Shown: positions 39,101 to 52,100 of the stretch, in pieces | How positions within the stretch are numbered: position 1 is the stretch's first letter | Layout: every line of letters starts with the position of its first letter | NCBI RefSeq assembly: GCF_964340395.1 | Contig: NC_135552.1 | Coordinates: 27,562,181 to 27,626,180, forward strand | DNA length: 64,000 nucleotides | Source of the DNA: Glandiceps talaboti | Lineage: Eukaryota; Hemichordata; Enteropneusta; Spengelidae | Direction of reading: 5' to 3' | Program-made: the position numbers and the translations under genes | Notes under the pieces: generated by a model | The model's input: only the letters and a program-made list of their open reading frames with translations | Database searches by the model: none | What the model was told of the DNA's origin: nothing

Positions 39101-40070
39101 CAAAATACAGAAATAAAAACTGTGTCTTTGATGTAGTCATGGTGATACTTTTAGTTTGTATTTTAATTGTCACAGGAGGAGGAAGGCCAGAGAACGACAG
39201 CAGAAACTTCTAGAACAGTTTGCCTCAAAGCAAAAGAAGTTTTTGGAAAAGGCTTTAGAAGCTGATGGTATGAAAGTTTACAGAAATGACATATTGATCA
39301 AGTATGAGGGCAGCAGACGACACTGGGGGGTTACGTGAAAGCATTTTTATCCCTGCATCATAAGAAATTACCAAATATTTGGTGGCGAAAGTTATGCAGA
39401 GACAACAGACTTGTAGCAATACCTCACTGTACTGTTTTGTATATTTTATGTATCATTTACATCAATTTAATGGTAACACAACTTGGTAATTATTATAAGT
39501 GTAATTCTGCAAATCTTTTGAGAGAAAAAAAAATTGCACTTGGCTAACACTTTATTGTGTCAACAGTTATGAACTGTCATTTCTCAGGAAATATTCTTGA
39601 TTTTCGTCGTAAAATGTTTGATATACCTTATTGTAGTTGTGGAAGATGGTGGTGACCAAGAACAATCAGGAGCCAGGAAATCACCTGAAGTAACTAAACC
39701 TATCACCATAGAATATGACTGTGTAATATGTGGTCAGAGTTCACCATCTACGCAAGATCATCCTATGGGTATGGTTGTCCTTTTACAAGCTACTAGTGGT
39801 AAGTAAAACACACAAACTATCACAGAGTATAAGGTGAGTGATATGTGGTTACAAGATCATACCATAAGTATGGTGGTCTTCCTTCAAGCTACTAATGTCT
39901 AATTGATCATGGCTGTTTAGTCAGATCAACGTTGACAATTGACAAATCATGATAAACCTGTATATGTATGGGTCAAGATGACGGAATAGAAGTTGATAAA
40001 TGTAACCTATTTGAAAGTTCCTCATCAAATGTGTGGTTTAATATTGATAAAATATGGTATATATATATGT

Positions 40071-40124
<54 letters not shown>

Positions 40125-43100
40125 GTCATATTTTTTGTTATATATTAGATTTCATAACTCTTGATGCATCAAATATCTTTGATCCATCAATAATTCATTC
40201 TAAAAAGGAAGAGTCATCCTGATGTTTTGTTGCTTGGAATGACGTGTTGGTATTTTTATTACATGCCACTTGTTGTTCATTTCAGTGTTAGGCCATAGGT
40301 CACAAAATCCTGATAACTGCTGTTTACCTGTCAAAGATGGCATGACACTTTATCAAGGCAATCTGTGCAGTGCAGTACATGATGTCAGACTGAGTACATT
40401 ACAGAAATACTTTGATGATGTAAGTATATCATCCACTGTTAGACTGAGTACATTACAGAAATACTTTGATAATGTTATTATACACTGTTAACACTTTTAA
40501 AAAGTCACATGCTGGATGTACAAATTAAAGAACTTTTATCCTCCCTGCAGTCATGAAAAGTGTCAAACTCCAAAAAAAAGCAAAAGGTTTTCTCTGAGAC
40601 ATTTCTTTGTGTGTATAAAGAAAGAATTTGATGTTGACAAACTTTATGAAAATATACTTTCTAACATTATGTTATACATTTGTACAGGATCATGTCTACA
40701 AACATGATGAAAACATATTTTCTAACATTATGTTTATACATTTGTACAGGCATCATGTCTACAAACTTGATGAAAACATACTTTCTAACATTATGTTATA
40801 CATTTGTACAGGCATCATGTCTACAAGCTGTTAGTATTGGTTGGGAAGGTGGAGTCCATACACAGACATGTGGACACTGTTTACATTTACAGTGTTATAA
40901 ATCTTATATGCAATCTCTCAGAGTAAGTTTACATTCTTTGCCTTGATTTAAGATTCATGAAATTAGAATTAAAAAATGTGCATCTTGTTAAAAAGTCCAT
41001 CATGCATGTATGTCATATGTGGGTAAGAGGTGCTGTCATAAACATTTATGTGTAGCACTAACTCTGATATTCTGATATCACCAAAAGTAGCTTTTCAGAA
41101 AATTGTTGAACAGAAATACCCAAGGGGGGGGGGGGGGGGGGGGGGGGGGTCCCTCATGATAGCATATTGCATAATTTCAAATAATATACTAAACTGTGTT
41201 GGGCCTAATAGCTGTTCAAGTTGGTTGAATTTGGTAAGAATTTCAAAGCAAATCTGCTCACACCAGGTTCATGCTGAGAACGGTAAGTAGGTAAAATCTA
41301 CCAGAATCTTGAACACTTGCATAATATGTGCGCAACTTTGTCAGTTTGTAGCAGATTTTACCCTTCCTGTTACCAGTGTTTGCAAATCTTAGCAAAAACA
41401 CTAACAGTGTGGTTAATGAAATACTTTGGAAGTGTTCCTCATTATATGATTTTCTTGTTTTTCACCAGACTGAACAGATTCATATGACACAGAATTTGTC
41501 AGTTGAGAAAGGAGAGTTCACTTGTCCTCTGTGTAGACAGCTATCTAATGCAGTGTTACCATGCTCACCACATCCTTCAAAGGTGTCCAGGGAACTTGTC
41601 GCCAAGGAAACAGATCTGTGTACGGTAGCCAAACAGTTAGCAGCTGTCATGAACAAAGACCAACCCATACCAGTAAGGACATTTTTGATCAGGTTCATTG
41701 ACATTTAAATGACAAATACAAGATGTATTTATTTGTTGAGAATGCTAGCAATATTAGCCATGAAATGTTGGGAATAGATGATTTTCAAGTACTGAACCAA
41801 TCTGACCGACACTTGCCTCCAAAATCTGTTGTTGAATAGCATCCCCTAGTGGCCAAACTGTGAAATTTTTTATCTTTACAATTTAAACCAGAATGTGACA
41901 TCTTGTGCTTTTAATATACAAACAAAAGTGATTATTGATTTGTTGAATGTGTATGGCATTTAATGACATACCTTGTGTATTATATCAACCATGAAAAGCA
42001 AGCTATAAGCAAACGATGAAGGCAGACACAGACAAAACTAATGTTGCTTATGGTAGAATACACAAGTGAGTTATACAGTGCCGTGGTCACATGGATATTA
42101 TCACACTGTAATCAAGATAGTGTAATCACTGACAGTGGTTGAAGTGCTGTCAGTTGAGAAAAACTTGTTATCAGAGATGCCACCCTACTGTGTGTGTAGT
42201 GACACCAACATCAGAGATGCCACCCTACTGTATGTGTAAAGCCTGTATGTGTAATAACACCAACATCCCTTTGAACGCTAGTAATATGTCAACATGTAGA
42301 TTGTCTGTGTCAGCCAGCTGATACCTGACTTATTGTCATTGTATATGAAACTTTACCTTCCATAACACAGAGTTCATCACCTTTGACCCATGCCATGGGA
42401 AGTATTATGGAAGATATATCCAATGCCACCTATCCCAGGTTTACAAACTATTGTAAAACACAGTGTCCTGAAAACTTATTTCTTTTTATCTATTCTGTCG
42501 CCAGGTATGTACACACTTTTACATTTGTTATTGACAGGTCAATGAAATTTGTTGTAAGAAATTATAGATGATTCCTAAAAGCCACAGTAGCTGTATATTT
42601 TTTGTAATTTTCATTTCCTTTTCCTCATTGAAATGTACACTATACTAGAAACAATTCAAATCCTTCTGCTTTTTCTAATAGCTGAATTATTTCAGTTGTC
42701 ATTATTAATAATACTGTGTACACTGACTTGATGTTTGTATGTAAATAATTGTTTATACAGTTTATATTAAAGATATACTTTGATCATCAGAAATTTGATA
42801 TTAAATTAGAATATTGTGGCGGTCGGTTGCCGATCGGGGGCCCAGAGGCGCGTTGTGTCCCAATCGCTCGACCAGTTTGCGCCTCGTGTTATCACTGCAC
42901 ACACTAGGCTCTCACACAACAACAACACGAGACTGTTCGTTTGAATTGTGATCGACACTTTGCTGGTTTAATTCTTCATCACCATCTACAACATGATGGG
43001 AAGGCGAAAGGTCAAGAGGTCAACAACTTTACAATAAAATACTAAAATACAAAGTTACAAGCTCATCAAAACTTGAAATACATCTATGACGCAATGCTAA

Positions 43101-46100
43101 ATACAGGCGACTATGACAGTTCAATCACAGATGTTTCAATGTCTCAAAAAGTAGTAAAATCTAAATGAAAACTTTCCAAACTTCACTCGGACATCAATAC
43201 ATATGTCATCTTTCGTTTGGCATACATCAAGAGTCTGGATGCTTTGGATTACTACACAAATTAAATAGTTTTTCTGAAGACATGAAATCACTTACCTACA
43301 ACATGATGGGAAGGCGAAAGGTCAAGAGGTCAAGACGAACATCGCCCTCTCACACATGAAGTGAATTACTTTTGTCTTTACTATATGCACAAAGGTATAA
43401 AGCTTACAACATAAATATAAATTAACAACACTACTACAAGGTTCTAAGAACCTGGGTCACATCCTCCCCTGGTTTGAGGAAAACGGCACACTTGTCGTTT
43501 AAACAAGAAATAGAAATACATGGAAATGTAACTAAATACGACTCTTTAGCAATTCGCATAGCAATGCCATGCTGTAGTAAGTTAGTCTGTCAGGTTGTCG
43601 TCGTTGTCGAACAGGATAACGTCGTTGTCCAGGTATTTCAGTCATGTCTGGGGTAGCTTCCTTCTGATGTTCATCCCTTAACTGTACAGGTGAATCAGTG
43701 ACAGTGGGCTCTGCACCCATAGCATCAAAGAATTCATCAGGATCATTACCAAGGTGACCTTCCTCTGCAATAGTTTCCATTAGATTAGATGGTAAACCAG
43801 TCCTGCAACCAACACTGGGATCTGCTCCTATACATTCCAAAGGGGGTACTAAATCACTTTGTAATTCATCTGAATGTCCAACAGCATCGATGGTTGAATC
43901 AAGTCTCTCAGCTGGAGTCGAAATACGTTCAGGCGCCACACCAGTAGCTGGCTCCTTTGTCATCTCTGGTATCTGAAGTGGGGACAATGCTGATTCACTC
44001 TCAACAAAAGATGTGTACAAGGCATCACCACTAGGACAATGAATTTTCACAATATCACCCTGATCAGACATGTCATCGTCGTCGTCACTACCACTACTTG
44101 GTTCAACATTACTATCATCATTGACAATAGCATCCTGCTTCTTATCTTCTTTACCATTAACCTGATATTCCCTATCCTCAGCTGTCAAAAATGTACAAGG
44201 TTTCAACATATTACGATGCAAAGTTCGCACTCTGTCACCATCTTCTACTTGGATGTCATAGACTGGGAGATCTGGATTCTTAGACAATACGATGTAAGGT
44301 ATTGACTCCCACTTGTCTCGTAACTTATGCTTTCCAATGGTGGGGGACTTGTCTACTACCAGCACTCTGTCACCAGGATGGAGTTCCATCCCTTCCTTGG
44401 TACGCTTGTCATACGTCTTCTTCTGTCGTTCTCTCGCTTTATCAGCCTGTCGAATGGCCTCACTATATGACTCTTTCAGTCTCCTACTCAGATCTTCAGC
44501 ATACTCAGACTGGTCAGCTGTCTCACTGGAATGTTCACTCACACCGAATGCAAGATCAACTGGTAGACGAGGGTTGCGCATAAACATCAGATAGAATGGT
44601 GGGTACCCTGTGGATTCATGACGCGTCGAGTTGTAAGCATGGGTCATAGAACCAAGGTACTCCGTCCAGTTCCTCTTACGTGTTGGATCCAGTGTCCCCA
44701 ACATGTTTAACAACGTCTGATTAAAACGCTCTGTCATCCCGTTGCCCTGCGGATGGTAAGGTGTCGTTCGGCTCTTCTTTGCTCCAGTAATAGCACACAG
44801 CTCCTTGACCAATGCACTCTCGAAATTCCTTCCTTGATCAGCATGGAGTCTTCTGGGAAAACCATAGTGACAGAAGAACTCTTTCCACAATACTTTAGCT
44901 ACAGTGACAGCTTTCTGATCTTTGGTAGCATACGCCTGCGCATATCTGGTAAAATGATCAGTTACCACCAGTACATTCTCTTCACCACCCTTGGACTTTT
45001 CCAGTGACAAAAAGTCTATACACACAAGTTCCATTGGTGCTGTAGTACGAATATTCACCAGAGGCACACGTGTAGATGTAGGAGGTGACTTCCTCAACAC
45101 ACACCGTTTACATGTTTCACACCAATTCTTGACAAAGGATTGCATTTTCGGCCAATAAAAACGAGCTCTTACTAAATCCATAGTCTTGTCAAAACCCAAA
45201 TGACCATTTCCATCATGAAGTCCTTCCAATACGTGATCTCTCATCTTTTCAGGTAAGACCAACTGCCAAGACTCCATTCCAGTACTAGTGTGGGTTGACC
45301 TAACCAAAACATTATCCCTGATGGATAACCTCTCCCACTGTTTGAGAAGCAGGTTGGTCTCCTTGGATACTTTGGCTCGAACTCTTCTACTCGGCCTCTT
45401 CTTCTCTTGTTTCCATATCAACACTTTACCAATGACTTGATCCTCCTCCTGTGCCAGGTTTAACTCCAGTGGAGACATTCCTGGTAGGACTTGGGTACCA
45501 TGCATTGGCTTCTGCTCCAGACTATCATTATTTGGTTCACACTCTTTCTTTCGTATAGTTGCACTAACGATGTCAAGTGTGGCTGCAACATCTTCTCTTG
45601 GCATTCTTGACAGGCCATCAGCATTTGCATTGCTTTTGCCAGGACGGTATCTGATATCAAAATCAAACATTGCCAACTGTGATATCCAACGTTGGCCAGT
45701 AGCATCAAGTTTGGCTGTGGTCTTTACATATGCGAGAGGATTATTATCAGTCCACGCAGTAAATCTGTTTCCATAGAGATAGTCCTTAAACTTGTCCGTC
45801 ACTGCCCACTTCAAACACAAGAACTCAAGCTTATGGGCTGGGTAACGTGTCTCTGCAGGCTTCAATCCACGACTGGCATATGCGATAACCCGCTCCTGGC
45901 CCTCTTGAGTCTGTGCAAGGACAGCTCCTAAACCATCTATAGAAGCATCTGTTTGCAGTGTAAATGGGAGGGAGAAATCTGGAAATCCCAATACAGGTGC
46001 TGTGGTCAGCTTCTCTTTCAACTGTTGAAAGGCATGCTCACATTCACTTGTCCATACAAATGCTGGTCTTTCCTGTACCTTCTTCTTACCCTTCTTCTTT

Positions 46101-49100
46101 CTGGCATCACCAGATGTAAGTCTGTTCAAGGGTGCTGCTATCTGTGAATAGCCTTTGACAAACTTGCGGTAATAGCCAGAGAACCCTAAGAACTGCAAAA
46201 CCTCTTTATAGTTGGTTGGTCTTTTCCATTCTCTTACTTTCTCTATCTTCTCTGGATCAGTGTTAACTCCTTTTGCACTCACAACATGTCCCAGGTATTT
46301 TACTTCACTTTGTAGGAAATGGCATTTCTTGGGCTTCAACTTTAATCCATGTTGTCTCAGACGATCAAACACAAGTTGTAACCTAGCCAAATGCTGCTCA
46401 AAGGACTCAGAAAATACTACTATATCATCTAGATATATAAGGACAGTTGAAAAGTTCTGATCACCCAAACAGGACATCATTAATCTGGAAAATGTGGCTG
46501 GAGAGTTCTGGAGACCAAACGGCATGCGATTTGCCTCATATAGACCCATGGGAGTTGTGAAAGCTGTCTTATGACGATCCTTTTCAGCAACCTCCACCTG
46601 CCAGTAGCCAGATGTTAAGTCCAGAGATGAGAAATACTTAGACTTGCCAAGAGCCTCCAGTGCTTCATCCATTCTTGGTAGGGGGTAAGCATCACGGATG
46701 GACTGCGAGTTCAGCTTTCTGTAGTCGATGCAGATACGCAGAGTACCATCTTTCTTGCGTACCACCACTATTGGTGAGGCAAAGGGTGACTTACTTGGAC
46801 GAATCACATCAGTAGCTTCCATATCCTTGATGTGTTGCAAAACATCCTGATACTGTGAAGGTGGTATCCTTCGGTGAGGTAGACGAAATGGTTTGTCATC
46901 CACAAGTGGTATCTCATGCTGCACTGTAGATGTACAACCATAGTCCAATGGATGTTGAGAAAACACATCAGTATTGCGACGTAGTAAATCTTGCAACTTC
47001 TTGAGCTGCCCAGGACTCTCAGTGGCTGCATTGGTCAGATCTACACCACAGTTATCATGCACTGTATTCTGAGAGGACACAGGCTTGCTACCACTCCTAG
47101 TTGGTGGTCTGGATCTGTGACGCAGACTGCCTTTGCTGTTACCATTTGAAGTCCGCTTTGCTGCACGACCTTTGCGATTATTTGTGTCATCACCATTGAC
47201 GTCACATTGTTTCAACACTTTAGTCACTCTAGGACCTTGACCGCTGGACAAAGTATCTTGTACTTGTACATTAACGTGTAGATCTGCTAGAGTAGTGTTG
47301 TGGTGAATCTTCACAGGTCTTGCAGACAAGTTGCATACTCTTACTACAACATGGCCATCTTGTACCGTGCCAATACTTCTACCGATAACCAAACCAGCTC
47401 CTTTACTCTGACACCTTGGTCCTTCCACCATTACTGTATATGGTCCATCCCCAAGTGCTCTGGGGGCACGACAACTAACATGTATCTCACTTTCTGGTGG
47501 GATAGTACAAGGACGCCGTCCAGTATATTTGGCACATCCAACACGGCCACTTTTGTCACCACATTCTGCTTTTCCTGTTTGCCTGAAAGCATCATACCAC
47601 ACCACAGACTCCCCCTTCACCAAACTCAGATAACTCCTACCACGAGTACTTTTAAGGTGGTCACGACTTGCTCGAATAACATTTGTACCAACAAGCAATG
47701 GCACTCTTGTCCTATACTCGGTAGTAGGAACAACAAATGCAGGGACTCCTTTGAACTGTTGACCAAGGAACTCAAGGTTAAGATCAATCACCCCTACATA
47801 AGGTACCAAGTGAGCGGTAGCCCCTTCAATAGCAACACTGCTAGACTTTAATTGTTGATGAGATAGTTCTGGGTGCTGGGAAACAAAAACATCAGTCACT
47901 GATGTAATCTGGGAACCAGTATCAATTAAGGCACTGCATGTTATACCATTCACCATAACTGTATCCTCATTAACTGGACCAACTAACTGCTGATGCAACT
48001 CTTCTGGAGGGACAGTTGACTGCACTCCTATGTCACGTTGCAAGTTCAATTGGTTCTGCTTTAAATCTGCAGCTAATTTCTCAATAGGGCTGGTGTTAAC
48101 AGGTGAGCCCGTAGCTTGCCCTTCAGCCACGGACTTTACTCGTTTAAAGGTGTGTTGGTTGATGCTTCCTTGCCTCTAGACTTTGATCGACATCCTGAGC
48201 TTATGTGGCCTTCCTGACCACACTTAAAACACGTAATAGGCCCACTCGTTTGGCGGCGTTGACGGCTACCACTAGTACTCTGAGCACTACCACTCGAATT
48301 ACCTTTGTCTTTCAAAGCCAAACCTGAAAGTTTCTCTTCAAGATCAATCACTTTGCTTGCTTGCTTCTCCTGGGAAGTAGCAATCTGTTTTACCAATTCA
48401 GTAAGTTCTGATAGCTCTGATTTCAAAACATTCTGCTTAGTTGGCTTCTCATTCTTTGTCACCTGATCACCCCCTTGGATAACTACTGGTTGACTGCTAA
48501 CCTTCTTTGACTTCGACTCAACTTTCACCCTTCTCTTTTCATGTGCCAATCTTCTCAACTGGTCTCGCAGATCTTTGAAAGTCATACGCCAAGGCTGCAT
48601 GGGGTCCAGGCGGTTGTAAACCTCCTCTTCATGCAAACCTCTCATAAACTGGTGAGTAAGGCGATAATCACGATCTGGTAGTTGACGTCCACCATGCTGT
48701 CTTTCCTCAATAGATCGAAGTACAGCGTCGAGGGCGATGGCATACGAACAAGCTGACTCATTGGGTTGTTGAAGTCGTGAATAGAATTCAGCCATAGGAT
48801 CTAACGGACAACGAAGATCACCATATTCTGCTCTAAGCTCTTCGAATGCTCGTTCAGCAGTTTGTTCATGAACTGGCAAATTCAAAACTAATTTTCTAGC
48901 TTCACCACCTAAATTTCTAACTATTGTCTGAAATTGTAAAGTAGTTGGCATAGCTCCTGCATTGAGTAAGTACTGGGTGTCTCTTATCCAGTCATCAATA
49001 AGGACCTTACAGTCTGGACTACCAGTAAAATTAGGTACATTCTTAATTTGATGTGAAGATGTCATGTTAAAATGTGGAGTATGTGTAGGTGTGAATGTAG

Positions 49101-52100
49101 GTTGACTGTTTTCTGGAATGTGTGTCATAGGTTGTCCAGCAAGCTGACCTTGGCCAATAAGCGGTGCACCACTAAACTTCTGGGTACCACCAACAACAGG
49201 CTGTGGCAACCCACCACTAGATGGCACATGCACACTACCATCAACCAAACTTGGATAAGTCACATTCCCAGGGCTCAGTTGTAAATTCACTCCCTGAATT
49301 GTAGTGCTGGACACAGGTGGTGGTGGTGGTGGTGGTTGATTACCAGGACCTGACATACCAAGAACGTTGAGACCACTACCTATGGGTGTTGACAACGCAT
49401 GACTGTGGGATGGAGTTGTAGTTGTATGTAAAGGAGTACTACTATACTGAGATCGGGATGTATGTCTAGGTAATTTAGGTGTTGAATAAAGGGGAACGTG
49501 TGTAACAGCTACTTGTGACGGATTCAAAGACAATGTACCAGGTTCTGGTTCATCCCTGGCTGCAGTCCCATAACCAGATTCCATTGCTGCAAATGATGCA
49601 TCTAACTCAGGGTTTGTACCAGTTGCCATGGCAACAATGATTAGCGGACGCAAACAAGCAATGAGACAAAATGAGTACATGTAGCACTTACAAACTACCA
49701 AAAATGTCTTATCAAGTTTACAATCACTGATAAAAACTTAGTCCTATAATTTAAGTTACACCACACAAAATGAACAAACTGACTTAATGTTAATGCTCTG
49801 CACATAAAAGTAGCATGTTCTCAAACTTGTGATGAAAAAGAAAAAAATACTGTGCACCTGCAAATCTGTATCTCTGGAAAGTTACAATGAATGCTGGGAT
49901 ACCAATACCACACTAGTGTTTACTCATGAGCAATATCAATACACAATGTATATGAATGCAGAGTAACGCTAAAACTTAGTATATTCCATAGCAGTGTTAA
50001 AAACTGAATGGAAATAAACACAGTTTGCAAACTTACTACACAGACAAATTTCACTGGCAAAAAAAAATATATACTGTTGTCTGTGCAACAACTAAAACCA
50101 CATCTATGAGTTTAGTTTTCAATACACCAAAAGGTCAAATTGTCTTTGCTGTTAAGCTAATAAAAAACAAGAACCTGAAAATAAAAATAAAATAATCACA
50201 CAAAAAATAATTGTTTACACGCTACAATAAAAACTTGAGTAAAGTATACACATCTTCATGTATAACACGCTGATAACTTCCGTTGATCAACAGCTGGCTG
50301 CTCCCTTGCACTTGAAACTTGAAACCGGACGCGTTGCTTGGCGACGGCAGACGTCTCAGTTCCATGGATCCAAACGCAGTGGTGACGAAATCGCTCACAC
50401 TCTCCACAGTGTAGCACCCGCAACCAGCATGAAAATGTCCAAAACTCGTCTTCTTCGTTAAATAAAATCGCTCAGTCCTCCACACAGCAATATGTCAGAA
50501 CTCACAATCACGTCGGGGTCACCATTTGTGGCGGTCGGTTGCCGATCGGGGGCCCAGGGCGCGTTGTGTCCCAATCGCTCGACCAGTTTGCGCCTCGTGT
50601 TATCACTGCACACACTAGGCTCTCACACAACAACAACACGAGACTGTTCGTTTGAATTGTGATCGACACTTTGCTGGTTTAATTCTTCATCACCATCTAC
50701 AACATGATGGGAAGGCGAAAGGTCAAGAGGTCAACAACTTTACAATAAAATACTAAAATACAAAGTTACAAGCTCATCAAAACTTGAAATACATCTATGA
50801 CGCAATGCTAAATACAGGCGACTATGACAGTTCAATCACAGATGTTTCAATGTCTCAAAAAGTAGTAAAATCTAAATGAAAACTTTCCAAACTTCACTCG
50901 GACATCAATACATATGTCATCTTTCGTTTGGCATACATCAAGAGTCTGGATGCTTTGGATTACTACACAAATTAAATAGTTTTTCTGAAGACATGAAATC
51001 ACTTACCTACAACATGATGGGAAGGCGAAAGGTCAAGAGGTCAAGACGAACATCGCCCTCTCACACATGAAGTGAATTACTTTTGTCTTTACTATATGCA
51101 CAAAGGTATAAAGCTTACAACATAAATATAAATTAACAACACTACTACAAGGTTCTAAGAACCTGGGTCACAATATTAATAGGTATTTTAAGCAAAATCA
51201 ATAAATGTACATTTTATTTTATTTTTTACATCAGAACCAATCTGGAATTGGAACTGGTGAGAAGAGGAGGAAACTTTGTTTCAGCCTCTGATAAATCTCC
51301 AAAGAGATCCTGCATTGGTAAATCAAGTATTATTATTTATCAAATTAAATATTGGCATTTTGTTTGTCTGATGGAATTAAAACTAGAACTCATCATAAGT
51401 ATGTAAAACATAACTTACATTATCAACTAGACTGTTGCAATATAATTGTGTTTTGTGCAAAAAAGCTGGGAATGATTTTTAAAATACTTCCAAATATTTC
51501 ATTTGTACCAAAGATTACACGCACTGGTACATGTGAATAGTAGTAGTATTTCACTGCAGTGCAATGCCAAAAACATTATTGTATACCTGTATGCAAATGA
51601 TATGCAAATGAGGACATGATCGTTCATTTTACACAAAAGTGTGTGATCACATAGTGTCATTTTTTGGGGAAATTTGTTGTTTTGGATAAACATACGTAAT
51701 AATAACAGAATTCCATGCCACACGAGTGCAAATGTGGGTACTCATGCTTGCAGTGTTTTCTGCTGCACTTTCACTCTTTACTCTCTATGCTCATGAAAGT
51801 ACTGCTGCAAAGAACACTGCAAGCACTCATGCAAATACCCCCAAGTACTCCACACTTGTTGTACTCACATGTTATATCATATTGTTTGATTACAGGTGCT
51901 CTACTTGATGTACTTAGTATGCATTGTAGAATTGTTGTCAAGTTACCACTACTTCCTAGATGGTCAAGGTTAACACAGATCTATGGTGACAAAGATAAGA
52001 AAAGGTAGACATCAATCACATGTATGACCATAAACCCTAGGGTAAAACCATAGTATAAAAATAGTCACACAACATTATGTGAAATAAAGTTTGTGAGAGT

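Larger units (their letters stand above)
42815..51172 (-). mobile_element. Full-length Ty3/gypsy-type LTR retrotransposon
   Basis: 8,358 bp in antisense orientation in UBR3 intron 24. It is bounded by LTRs of 647 and 646 bp that begin TGTG and end CACA, flanked by the 4-bp duplication ATAT (42,811-42,814 and 51,173-51,176). Reading the minus strand the order is 5' LTR, tRNA-Trp primer site, leader of about 0.9 kb, gag, frameshift site, pol (protease, RT, RNase H, integrase), polypurine tract, 3' LTR. Integrase after RNase H places it with Ty3/gypsy rather than Ty1/copia. No env-like frame exists. I found no stop or frameshift apart from the expected gag/pol shift, and one LTR difference, so it is a very recent and possibly active copy. 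Confidence 0.97.

Noticed and set aside
43165-43359. 64-aa frame also found at 50,876-51,070
   Set aside because: Identical because both lie in the two LTRs, and on the strand opposite to the element's coding sense.
49630-49701. 24-residue N-terminal extension of Gag
   Set aside because: The upstream ATG has weak context, whereas the ATG at 49,629 sits in GCCATGG; the extension is most likely 5' leader.
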